DNA of 64,000 nucleotides from an uncultured Eubacterium sp. (lineage in GTDB: Bacteria > Bacillota > Clostridia > Lachnospirales > Lachnospiraceae), in contig CAMEVC010000002.1 of NCBI GenBank assembly GCA_945939115.1, forward strand, positions 1 through 64,000. The letters are read 5' to 3'. Within the stretch, counting starts at the first letter, position 1; each line of letters opens with the position of its first letter. Both the position numbers and the translations under genes were made by a program. The notes under the pieces are model-generated. The model did no database searches. It was not told the origin of the DNA and saw nothing but the letters and a program-made list of their open reading frames with translations. Below, in pieces: positions 54,621 through 62,803 of the stretch.

Positions 54621-54654
54621 CCCTTTTCACAAAATTGTACTAAATAAAATACAA

Positions 54655-54876
54655 TTATTTCTTAAAAAGCTGGGCAAGAGACTTGGCATCAACTGACTCT
54701 GCTGCTTCTTTATTAGAATCAAGAATCTGCATATATACTTCCTTACGATATATAGGAACTGCTTTCGGAGCTGATATGCCAAGCTTTACCTGATCGCCCT
54801 TAATCTCTATTACTGTAACTTCTATATCATCATTGATAATAATTGCTTCGTCTTTCTTTCTGGATAATGCAAGCAT
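54655..54876 (-). CDS. csrA: Carbon storage regulator CsrA
   Basis: 73 residues from [16 protein letters not shown] (GGAGGGAAACTAAT upstream). RNA-binding repressor; strand-1 [29 protein letters not shown] and [12 protein letters not shown] are all present, with Arg and Lys of the RNA face. It follows fliW by one base. FliW binds CsrA and releases it when flagellin is low in the cytoplasm, a known Gram-positive circuit. Confidence 0.97.
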   Translation of the reverse strand: MLALSRKKDEAIIINDDIEVTVIEIKGDQVKLGISAPKAVPIYRKEVYMQILDSNKEAAESVDAKSLAQLFKK

Positions 54877-54877
54877 A

Positions 54878-55333
54878 TTAGTTTCCCTCCTTCTTGAGAA
54901 TATCATATATTGGATATCTCACCTGATAATCCGAATTATCTGCTATAAGCTGAACTCCCTTCATCGTATCAACATTAATGATAATTGGCGCTTTAAGATT
55001 AATTGTCATCTTAGTGAGATCCTGTGGCACAGTAAGAGCACAGAATACCATAAGTTCTGCATCCTTAATATTCTCTCCGAGAGAATTAATTATCTCATCC
55101 TCGACAATAGGATCATATGCCTCATACACAATTTCCGGCTTCATAATTGGGAGTGCCAGTGTCGGCTCATCAACTGCCTGTAACCACACTATAGAAACAT
55201 CCTCTTCCTTCTCAGCATCATATACAAGTGTATACTTCTTCCAATCCTCGAATCCTATAATCCCTTTCTCAAATGTGATGATTTTCTCATCACTAACTTC
55301 AATTTCCCCAAACCATTTAGTCTGTACTCTCAT
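54878..55333 (-). CDS. fliW: Flagellar assembly factor FliW
   Basis: 151 residues, full length. Starts [20 protein letters not shown], with [17 protein letters not shown] and [20 protein letters not shown], all family signatures. It antagonises CsrA and binds flagellin. Stop and csrA start are adjacent. No flagellar promoter was seen in the 56-base gap upstream, so it is probably part of the flgK-flgK-flgL-fliW-csrA transcript. Confidence 0.95.
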   Translation of the reverse strand: MRVQTKWFGEIEVSDEKIITFEKGIIGFEDWKKYTLVYDAEKEEDVSIVWLQAVDEPTLALPIMKPEIVYEAYDPIVEDEIINSLGENIKDAELMVFCALTVPQDLTKMTINLKAPIIINVDTMKGVQLIADNSDYQVRYPIYDILKKEGN

Positions 55334-55389
55334 AAATGCCTATCCTCCGTTCATATCTGTAATTATAATATACATTCCAAAGTCATGCT

Positions 55390-56946
55390 CTACCCAAGGA
55401 AATCCAGCAGTGTCTGCTGTACAACCTTGCTTGCTGCTGACAATGCAGCCTGATAAACAAGCTCAGCAGATGAATAAGTTACTACTATCTCCTCCAGATC
55501 TATATCCTCATTCTGTGACTTAAGATCTGTGAAATTCGTCTTCTGTTCTGTTAATCTTGTCTTGGTAAGTTCAAGTCTTTTCTGTCTGTTTCCCACATCT
55601 GCCTTGGCATTGGATATCTGTTCCTGATATGACTGCATCTGTCCAATTCCTGTTTCAAATGCTTTCGTCATCCTGTCCTCAGCCAGATCCTTCTGCTTGG
55701 TAAGCCCCTCCTTAATTGTAGCAAGCTTTTCCTGCGATACATTATCGCTGTACTGGGCTTCTTTCATCATTGACTCCACCTGTGCAATCTGGTCATTAAG
55801 ATCATACACATTCTGGACAGCTGATATAAGGTCATCTACATTCCTTCCAAGATATACACTGAACGCTTCATCTGCCTCTGTATTTACCTTTAATTTCTGT
55901 GAGAAATTAACTATGTACTCAATATCTTCGCTCTTCTTATTATATTCGATTCCTGTCACATTATCAATACAATCAAAATACATCGTCGGGTCAATGTCTC
56001 CCTTGATGAAATTACTCTTATTATATGTCACAGACATCTCATTATTATCATATACTGATTTGTATACATTCTCTCCAAGAAGCAGTTCTCCGGTTACAGA
56101 ATTAATAGCAATTTCATTCTCTCCCGGAACATAATTGTTATCCGTGGTTGTCACAATATTTACTGTATTCTGTACTACTGTCCCGTCTGCCTGTGTAACA
56201 TTCGCGGTAAGTGTTCCCGTGGCAGTCAATGTTCCGTCTGCATTCACAGAGATATCCGTTGTATTATTCTCTCCCATGCTTATTGAAAATGTACTTCCGT
56301 TAATCTCATCATAAGCAAGCTGTATTCTGTGGACATCTGCAACATTAGGCATAACGGTGTTTCCATTAACATCTGTCTTAACATCAAGATTAAGGATATC
56401 CTGATTGCTGTAGGCATTAGTATAAGCTGTCTTGTTGGAAAGATTATCTCTTGTAAAATTCTGGGTAATCGTATAATCAACATCCTTAGCGGTATCATCT
56501 GACTGATATGTAAGAGGCTTGTCTGTAGCATGTCCTGTAAATACATATCTTCCCGCATAATCAACATTTCCTTCTGAGTAAAACGCCTCAACAAGCTTCT
56601 GAAGGCTTTCTGCCAATGTATTTCTCTCTGATTCTGAATAAGAATCTGTAGAACCCTGAACACAATATCTGTAAAGATCTGATACTATATTATAGCCCTC
56701 ATCCAGTGCATCATGGGTAACGCTCAGCCATGATGATGCATCCGGAATATTCTTGCCAAGATACTGGGTTACTTCATCTAAACTTGAGCGGAGTCTCAGC
56801 GCTCTTATGGCAATAATTGGATCATCTGAGGGTTTACTTATCTTCTTCTGTGTTGAAAGCTCTGTACTCAGTGTATTAAGCTGGCTCTTGTTAACCTGAA
56901 TATTGGATATGGAGCTGTTTATCATCATCTGATTAGTAATTCTCAT
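55390..56946 (-). CDS. flgL: Hook-filament junction protein FlgL (HAP3)
   Basis: 518 residues, longer than the common 300-400. N-terminus MRITNQMMINSSISNIQVNK and the C-terminal helix EEIVVTYSSAELVYQAALSA (end region) belong to the flagellin-like family. The central part (about 165-330) is an insert with many Asp/Asn/Thr residues and no cysteine. It links flgK to the filament. It follows flgK-2 by 13 bases. Confidence 0.93.
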   Translation of the reverse strand: MRITNQMMINSSISNIQVNKSQLNTLSTELSTQKKISKPSDDPIIAIRALRLRSSLDEVTQYLGKNIPDASSWLSVTHDALDEGYNIVSDLYRYCVQGSTDSYSESERNTLAESLQKLVEAFYSEGNVDYAGRYVFTGHATDKPLTYQSDDTAKDVDYTITQNFTRDNLSNKTAYTNAYSNQDILNLDVKTDVNGNTVMPNVADVHRIQLAYDEINGSTFSISMGENNTTDISVNADGTLTATGTLTANVTQADGTVVQNTVNIVTTTDNNYVPGENEIAINSVTGELLLGENVYKSVYDNNEMSVTYNKSNFIKGDIDPTMYFDCIDNVTGIEYNKKSEDIEYIVNFSQKLKVNTEADEAFSVYLGRNVDDLISAVQNVYDLNDQIAQVESMMKEAQYSDNVSQEKLATIKEGLTKQKDLAEDRMTKAFETGIGQMQSYQEQISNAKADVGNRQKRLELTKTRLTEQKTNFTDLKSQNEDIDLEEIVVTYSSAELVYQAALSAASKVVQQTLLDFLG

Positions 56947-56959
56947 ATTGGCCTCCTTA

Positions 56960-58531
56960 TTATACTCCTGTGTTATTAATAAGTCTGTCGTATAACTGGT
57001 TCATAACCGTCATCATCTTAGAGCTTAAATTATAAGCCTGCTGGAACTTCACAAGATCCATAGCTTCTTCATCGGTATCAACTCCCATGATTGACAGCCT
57101 CTGATTCTGTATAGTCGTCTGAAGATTAGTATAATTCTTCGTGAAGTTAATCGCTTTGTTAGAATCAATCGACATATCACTGACAATACTTTCAAGGAAA
57201 AATGAACCCGTTCCTCCATCATATATCTTGGCATCCTTGGTATTAATCAAATCAATAATTAAATCAGTATTGGCTTCTCCATCGCTTCTGCTGTACTTAG
57301 TTGCAAGCATATCAGCATTATCAATAAGTTCCTGGTTAACAGTCACATTAATTGCCGACAACGCTCTTGTGTCGCTCTTTGTCACAAACAGTGGTATTCC
57401 TGCTGCCGAACCATCAGAGGTAACACCTTTCTTAAGTATCTCATTGATCGATGCAGTGAATGTCTGGATAAACTGATTAAACTGTGACTGGTAATATGGG
57501 ACTCCCTTATACATTGTATTGTTATCCTTCTGACTCACAGTCTCTGTAAGAATATTACCATCCGCATCTGTTTTATAAGTATCATTGCCACTATCATCTG
57601 TTGTTGTCGAATACTTCTCTATCTCGCCATTACAGCCATCTCTTATATCTATAAGACCTCTTAATTCCCCGCCAAGAGAATCGCTGTACAGATAGAATTC
57701 CTGTCCATTCTCCCACTGAATATCATACAATCCGTCCGCATCCGATGCATTCCTTGGCACGTCTCTGGATACAGTCTGGAGAGTGTGATAGTTGTAACCG
57801 TCTACAAGGGTATTACCGTTGATTGTAATCTGCATATTAGTAAGGTTATTTCCCAAATCCGTCTCGTTAACAGTAATATTGACAAGCTTTGAAAGATCAT
57901 CTATCAATGCATTTCTCTGATCCTTAAGGTCATTGGCATTACCGTAATTAGCCTGAATCTGATTAATCTGCTTGTTAAGTGATGCAATATTCTGAGAAAG
58001 GGAGTTAATCTGCTGGACAGCATCCTTAATCTCGTTATTGGCATCAACCTGGACATTCCTCAAATTAGTCGACAGTGTATTGAAATAATCAGTAAGACTC
58101 TTTGCACTATTAATGAGCTGGTTCTTAGCTGACGTATCCGCCGGAGTCAGATCCAACTGGTTAAGTGCCGTAAAGAAATTATCATACTCTGCTGAATATC
58201 CCTTTAAAGTAAATTCATTGAGATAATTCTCAATCTGTGACATATAACTGTTCTTAACGCTATACTGACCATAGTTAGTATTGTTATTTCTGTATTTCTC
58301 ATCATAATAAGAATCTCTTGTCTGATTGATTGCATCGACAACAACTCCGGAACCAAGGGTTCCATAAGACGCATATGACCTTAATGCATCTCCGGCTTTT
58401 GTCGATGCTGTTTCCTTGGTATAACCGTTAGTATTGATATTGGCAAGGTTATGTGACGTTACATTGATTGATGTCTGTGCCGCCTGCAAACCTGTATATG
58501 CAATTGTTAATCCAAAAAATGTTGAAGCCAT
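56960..58531 (-). CDS. flgK: Hook-associated protein FlgK, second copy (HAP1)
   Basis: 523 residues. The N-terminus MASTFFGLTIAYTGLQAAQT, SHNLANINTNGYTKET and the end VKFQQAYNLSSKMMTVMNQL are canonical. The middle region lacks the long insert of the first copy. Twelve bases separate it from the first copy. Two FlgK proteins in tandem may form a mixed junction, or one may serve a second filament type. Confidence 0.92.
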   Translation of the reverse strand: MASTFFGLTIAYTGLQAAQTSINVTSHNLANINTNGYTKETASTKAGDALRSYASYGTLGSGVVVDAINQTRDSYYDEKYRNNNTNYGQYSVKNSYMSQIENYLNEFTLKGYSAEYDNFFTALNQLDLTPADTSAKNQLINSAKSLTDYFNTLSTNLRNVQVDANNEIKDAVQQINSLSQNIASLNKQINQIQANYGNANDLKDQRNALIDDLSKLVNITVNETDLGNNLTNMQITINGNTLVDGYNYHTLQTVSRDVPRNASDADGLYDIQWENGQEFYLYSDSLGGELRGLIDIRDGCNGEIEKYSTTTDDSGNDTYKTDADGNILTETVSQKDNNTMYKGVPYYQSQFNQFIQTFTASINEILKKGVTSDGSAAGIPLFVTKSDTRALSAINVTVNQELIDNADMLATKYSRSDGEANTDLIIDLINTKDAKIYDGGTGSFFLESIVSDMSIDSNKAINFTKNYTNLQTTIQNQRLSIMGVDTDEEAMDLVKFQQAYNLSSKMMTVMNQLYDRLINNTGV

Positions 58532-58543
58532 ATAATCCTCCTA

Positions 58544-60484
58544 TCATGCATTGCCCAAAGATGTCACAAGATGTTCAAGCATTTCACTCACTACATTGAC
58601 ATATCGTGATGCTGCGTTGTATGCCTGCTGATACTTAATCATCTTCTCTAATTCTTCATCGGATGAAACTCCCTCAGACTGAAGTCTCTGATTATCATAT
58701 CCTTCAACCATTGTTGTCTGATTGCTCACATAATTGGAAAGAGCCTTTCCCATTGTGGCATATTCGCCGATGAAATTATTATAGTATGTCATAAAATCTG
58801 ATTTCGCATATGTATCAGGATTAAGTGATGCAAACTTTTCATCCCACACATCGACAAGCTCTTCAGCTCTGTCGAAATCTTCCTTACCCTGTACAGTTGA
58901 AAGTGGTATCTTTCCCACATTCTGTGCTGCTTCCGGATTAATCTGCAGATTTCCCAGCCTGTACAGTGACTCATAACCTGTTTCGTTAAGGTTATTTCTC
59001 AGATAAATTGTCTTTCCCGTATCATCTGTAGTCTTGATATATCTGTCAGTTCCCTTTCTTGAAAAAAGTTCTGTTCCAACAGTCTTACCCTCATCTGAGC
59101 CATATCCGGTCTTATCCATATCAATCATTGAATAAGTATAAGAATCTACCGGAACTTCTGCTCCACCCATACTCTGGTAAAGCTTCTCTCCCGACTCAAA
59201 GCTGTATGTTCCGTCTCCATTATCCTTTCCTGAAACCTCTCGTCCATATCTGTCATATAATGTCTGCTGTGCAACTGAATTATATGTATATGTTTCTGCC
59301 TGAATCTCACTGCCATCCTCTGCTGTGTAAGGTGTTGCCCTCACTTCCGTTGTCTCCGGGCAGAGAATGTTATTCACAGCTTCCACAATACCGTTGACAA
59401 GCTTATCAAATCCCGCCATCGCACTGAGAATCGGAGAAGGTTCAATATATGTATTGTAATACTTCTGATCCTCAAGATAACTGTCATAAGCCTCCTGATA
59501 TGCTGCCCTTCCCTCTGCAGTATTCATATCATAATCCGAACTGCTTGGAACAACCGGGACAACCGTATAATCAACTACCATATTTCCTCTTGCAATCAGT
59601 AATCCCTTAAGCTCTCCCTTATCTGTATCATCCACATTGGATGCCTGTTTGCCATCTTCATATACATCTCTTTCATACCCCGGCCAGGTAGGTATTACAA
59701 GGTTGGTTCCTTCCACAACTCTTGTGTCCATAACAGCTCTCTCTCCCATTGTAACAAAAGGTACATTAGCCGCTGTTATGACAACTTCCTTGCTGTCAGT
59801 CTCATAATAGGTTATGTCTATATATTTGCTGAGTTCATCTATAGTCCTGTCTCTCTCATCCCTCAAGTCATTGGCTTTTTCTATGCCTGCCGCCTCTATC
59901 TTGGCAATCTTTTTGTTGAGCTTGTAAATTGTGTCTCCCAGGTCATTAATATCCTGCACCATATTCTTTACCTGAGTATTAAGTGTCGTCTGATAATCTC
60001 TTAATCCCTGATAGACATTCTCTGACTTCTCTATAAAAGCTGTGGCATTCTGTATAAGAGAAGATCTTGCAACTGTACTTGAAGGGTTCTTTGCAAGCTC
60101 GTTGACCGAATTGTACAGATTAACAAGATATGATTCATATGTTACCCCCTGCATCTCTCCAAACTGGTCTTCAATCTCTTCCACAGCCTTATACTGGCTC
60201 TCATAGAATCCCAGTCTGGAATTCTCATTCCTGTATGCCTGGTCAATAAACTGGTCTCTTATTCTTCTCACCTCAGATATTGCAACTCCAAGCCCGCAGC
60301 TCGCATTGCTCACCTTATCCTTAGTGTCTATGTTCACATACTGAGTATCTGAAAAAGTAACCTGCTGTCTCGTATATCCCGCTGTGTTAATGTTAGACAG
60401 ATTGTGTGCAGTTGTATTAAGTGCTGTCTGTGCTGATCTGAGTCCTGTTGAACCCACGAACAATGCTGCCATTCCGTTAGCCAT
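58544..60484 (-). CDS. flgK: Hook-associated protein FlgK, first copy (HAP1)
   Basis: 646 residues. It begins MANGMAALFVGSTGLRSAQT and has TAHNLSNINTAGYTRQQV (about 24-41) and the end KYQQAYNAASRYVNVVSEML. A large D2/D3 insert with Tyr- and Asp-rich segments (about 330-480) makes it longer than the second copy. AGAGGTGACC precedes the ATG. Upstream there is a terminator and a hairpin, so expression may be partly separate from flgMN. Confidence 0.93.
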   Translation of the reverse strand: MANGMAALFVGSTGLRSAQTALNTTAHNLSNINTAGYTRQQVTFSDTQYVNIDTKDKVSNASCGLGVAISEVRRIRDQFIDQAYRNENSRLGFYESQYKAVEEIEDQFGEMQGVTYESYLVNLYNSVNELAKNPSSTVARSSLIQNATAFIEKSENVYQGLRDYQTTLNTQVKNMVQDINDLGDTIYKLNKKIAKIEAAGIEKANDLRDERDRTIDELSKYIDITYYETDSKEVVITAANVPFVTMGERAVMDTRVVEGTNLVIPTWPGYERDVYEDGKQASNVDDTDKGELKGLLIARGNMVVDYTVVPVVPSSSDYDMNTAEGRAAYQEAYDSYLEDQKYYNTYIEPSPILSAMAGFDKLVNGIVEAVNNILCPETTEVRATPYTAEDGSEIQAETYTYNSVAQQTLYDRYGREVSGKDNGDGTYSFESGEKLYQSMGGAEVPVDSYTYSMIDMDKTGYGSDEGKTVGTELFSRKGTDRYIKTTDDTGKTIYLRNNLNETGYESLYRLGNLQINPEAAQNVGKIPLSTVQGKEDFDRAEELVDVWDEKFASLNPDTYAKSDFMTYYNNFIGEYATMGKALSNYVSNQTTMVEGYDNQRLQSEGVSSDEELEKMIKYQQAYNAASRYVNVVSEMLEHLVTSLGNA

Positions 60485-60564
60485 AAGGTCACCTCTTTCT
60501 TAAATAATCCTAATCATTTGATATATATATCGACATATTTTCCAAATAAAACACCCCTAAGGTG

Positions 60565-60600
60565 CAAAAAAGCCACACTCCCTAACAAGAAAATGTGACT
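60565..60600 (-). terminator. Terminator between flgN and flgK
   Basis: Minus strand AGTCACA and TGTGGCT (60594-60600 with 60571-60577; one G-U pair) followed by six T (60565-60570). Upstream of it another perfect 9-bp hairpin, CACGGATGA/TCATCCGTG (60611-60640), lies just after the flgN stop. Between the terminator and flgK a GTCGATAT -10-like motif occurs (60527-60534), but without a good -35. Confidence 0.6.
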
Positions 60601-60661
60601 TCTCATCCAACACGGATGAATAGTCTGTTAATCATCCGTGATATTATTCCTATTAACTGTG

Positions 60662-61174
60662 CTACTGTTTAGCATCAAAACTTCCACCACCGAGACCGCT
60701 CTGCTCCTCATATGCACCCTTGCCATAATTAGCTGTCTGTGGTGCCATGCTGGCATTCCTTGCCAGATTGATTTCAAACTCTATCATATCCATAGACTCT
60801 TTCAGGAGCAGTTTATTATTCTCATTCACATCCGCGAGCTGGCTCACAGTCTTCTTAAGTTCAAGATAAGACTTCTCCAGCGCATCATGTTCCTTAGGCT
60901 TCTTCTCCAGCATCTGCACAATCTGCTTAACCCTGACTTCTGAAGGTGACAAATGCAATATCTTGCATATATCTGAAACGCATGCCATGCGCTGTGTTTC
61001 AATTCTGTTCAGGTCATCGATAAGCTTCTGTTCCTGCCCAAATATTGTCTGAAGCTGTTCAACATTACCCTGCACAATAGCGGTGGTCTTATTATTAGAC
61101 AAGTCCAGTAATCTCTTATACTCTCTGTTCTCATCATCCATTATGCTAATCAAAGAATCAATCAAACTTGCCAT
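60662..61174 (-). CDS. flgN: Flagellar chaperone FlgN
   Basis: 170 residues, helical. It has the FlgN-like MASLIDSLISIMDDENREYK and NKTTAIVQGNVEQLQTIFGQ start, then a long coiled region. Known FlgN escorts FlgK and FlgL to the export apparatus. The order flgM-flgN-flgK fits. The last 20 residues are Gly/Gln-rich and unordered. Confidence 0.85.
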   Translation of the reverse strand: MASLIDSLISIMDDENREYKRLLDLSNNKTTAIVQGNVEQLQTIFGQEQKLIDDLNRIETQRMACVSDICKILHLSPSEVRVKQIVQMLEKKPKEHDALEKSYLELKKTVSQLADVNENNKLLLKESMDMIEFEINLARNASMAPQTANYGKGAYEEQSGLGGGSFDAKQ

Positions 61175-61188
61175 CTAATAAAACCCCA

Positions 61189-61470
61189 CTAAAATGTTAA
61201 TGTTGATACACTATTCAAAATCTTATCAGCAACAGCTTCTGAACTTATATTGTAAGTTCCTGCTGCCATACGTGCCTTGATGTCAGCTATCTTGTCCTCA
61301 CGGACATCTGATGCCTGACTAACTGCTGTTCTGGCTGTCTGGTATGTTCTGGCTGTATCAGAAATCTCAAACTTATCACTCGCCGTAGATGTCTTAGCTG
61401 TTGCCTTAGCTTTAGAGATCTGGCTGGTCTGATAAATCTGGTTCACAGCATTATAAGCATCTATACGCAT
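61189..61470 (-). CDS. flgM: Anti-sigma-28 factor FlgM
   Basis: 93 residues. An unstructured N-terminal half rich in Ser/Thr/Ala, and the C-terminal sigma-binding helices REDKIADIKARMAAGTYNIS and AVADKILNSV. It holds sigma-28 until the hook is finished and is then exported. It has its own sigma-28 promoter, a feedback arrangement known in other bacteria. It is 14 bases before flgN. Confidence 0.93.
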   Translation of the reverse strand: MRIDAYNAVNQIYQTSQISKAKATAKTSTASDKFEISDTARTYQTARTAVSQASDVREDKIADIKARMAAGTYNISSEAVADKILNSVSTLTF

Positions 61471-61536
61471 ATTAACCGCCTCACTTTCTATAATTCAAGC
61501 AGAACAACATATATATTCTTCTGCTTTATGTCATAG

Positions 61537-61564
61537 ATATCGGACAGTTTTTCAAAATACTTTA
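61537..61564 (-). promoter_or_regulatory. Sigma-28 promoter of flgM
   Basis: Minus strand: TAAA (61561-61564), 16 bases, TCCGATAT (61537-61544). It lies between yvyF and flgM. Confidence 0.75.
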
Positions 61565-61592
61565 TACCCACTTTCAAAATAATTATAAAATA

Positions 61593-62003
61593 TTACATGT
61601 CCAGATATCTCATTCTTGCTTTCGCTCTTTTTTCGCGCTCTTCGTCCGGAATTGTAATAGATGTTCCATACATGCCTTCTAATCTGGTTGCCATGCTCTG
61701 CTTGCATCTATCACAGAACCTTCCTGATTTAATGCTCTTTCCACATACCTCACAGGCAATTCCAATAGGAGATTCATCGCTGAATGTAAGCCTTTCCTCT
61801 CTTATCCACCGTTCAATCTGTTTGGCACTCACTCCGCAGTCTTCCGTAACCTGTCTCATAGAAGCCCGTGGATTATCCTCTATATATTCCTTGACATACT
61901 GGAACTGGTCTTCAAGCTTTTTCATACATTCAGGACACAGCCTGTATGCTCCTCCTATATAATTGTATAATCTGCCACATCCTTTGCAATTCTTGACTTC
62001 CAT
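61593..62003 (-). CDS. yvyF: YvyF-type flagellar operon protein (zinc-ribbon)
   Basis: 136 residues. An N-terminal zinc ribbon CKGCGRLYNYIGGAYRLCPE (6-25), a helix-turn-helix-like middle (ASMRQVTEDCGVSAKQIERW, about 47-66), and a second cysteine set CEVCGKSIKSGRFCDRC. It matches the flagellar protein YvyF found next to comF and flgM in Bacillus. The role in flagellar gene regulation is not established. Confidence 0.88.
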   Translation of the reverse strand: MEVKNCKGCGRLYNYIGGAYRLCPECMKKLEDQFQYVKEYIEDNPRASMRQVTEDCGVSAKQIERWIREERLTFSDESPIGIACEVCGKSIKSGRFCDRCKQSMATRLEGMYGTSITIPDEEREKRAKARMRYLDM

Positions 62004-62050
62004 AACGCCAATTCCTCCTATATCATAGTAACTTTATTATTAATATTATG

Positions 62051-62782
62051 TTAAAATCCATCTCCAACACACAGACTTACTCCATATACCTCTTGTGTTC
62101 CCGATTCTTTTAGAACAGCTGCGCAGGCATCAAATGTAGCTCCTGTTGTATAGATATCATCCACGATTAATACTTTTTTATATATTACATCTTTTCTGTC
62201 TACTTGGAAAGCATTTTGCAAATTTTTTATTCTCTGTAAATTATTCAGCTCTTTCATGGGAGTTGTCCTTACCACCCTTTTTAGTGATGTCTCATCCACC
62301 GGAATTCCCATAAGACGCCCCAATTCTGCTGCAATTAAGCCCGCCTGATTATACCCGCGCTCCTTAAGTCTTGAGCTGTGTATCGGCACAGGCATAATAA
62401 CATCCGGAGACCATACATTTATCATGCCGCCGCAGGAGCGTACCATCTCTGCTGCATAGGATGAAGCATACTCCCTCTTGTTATAATACTTGAATCTGTA
62501 TATGGAATTCTTAACTGCCCGGGAATATTCATAAACCGCAGCCGCCTGGTCATACACGTGTAATCCCCTGCCGCAGTCTCTGCAAAACTCGTCATCATCA
62601 TCCTGAATAGACTTACCGCATTTTAAGCAGACCGGCTCCTTTATATATCCAATCTTCTCACGACATCCCGGACATATATCAAGTCTTTTCTTTCCACAAA
62701 ACGGCTTTGGCTTGCCGCATATCGGACACGCCGGCGGCAAAATTGCATTTACCGCCTCACAAAACACCTTCCTGTAATCCAT
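62051..62782 (-). CDS. comFC: ComF family phosphoribosyltransferase-like competence protein
   Basis: 243 residues. N-terminal zinc cysteines CPICGKPKPFCGKKRLDICP (18-37) with CLKCGKS and CRDCGRG, then a PRPP-binding-type motif VLIVDDIYTTGATFDACAAV (about 195-215). ComFC proteins help take up or process single-stranded DNA. The order recD2-comFC-yvyF-flgM resembles the Bacillus comF-yvyF-flgM locus. Confidence 0.92.
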   Translation of the reverse strand: MDYRKVFCEAVNAILPPACPICGKPKPFCGKKRLDICPGCREKIGYIKEPVCLKCGKSIQDDDDEFCRDCGRGLHVYDQAAAVYEYSRAVKNSIYRFKYYNKREYASSYAAEMVRSCGGMINVWSPDVIMPVPIHSSRLKERGYNQAGLIAAELGRLMGIPVDETSLKRVVRTTPMKELNNLQRIKNLQNAFQVDRKDVIYKKVLIVDDIYTTGATFDACAAVLKESGTQEVYGVSLCVGDGF

Positions 62783-62803
62783 AATCCCCCATTGTAATTA
62801 ACT

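Noticed and set aside
54978-55523. A 181-codon open frame on the plus strand
   Set aside because: Antisense to fliW and the end of flgL; no start signal and no recognisable domain.
60527-60534. A GTCGATAT motif as a sigma-28 promoter for flgK
   Set aside because: The -10 core is there, but no TAAA-like -35 at 14-16 bases; only noted with the terminator.
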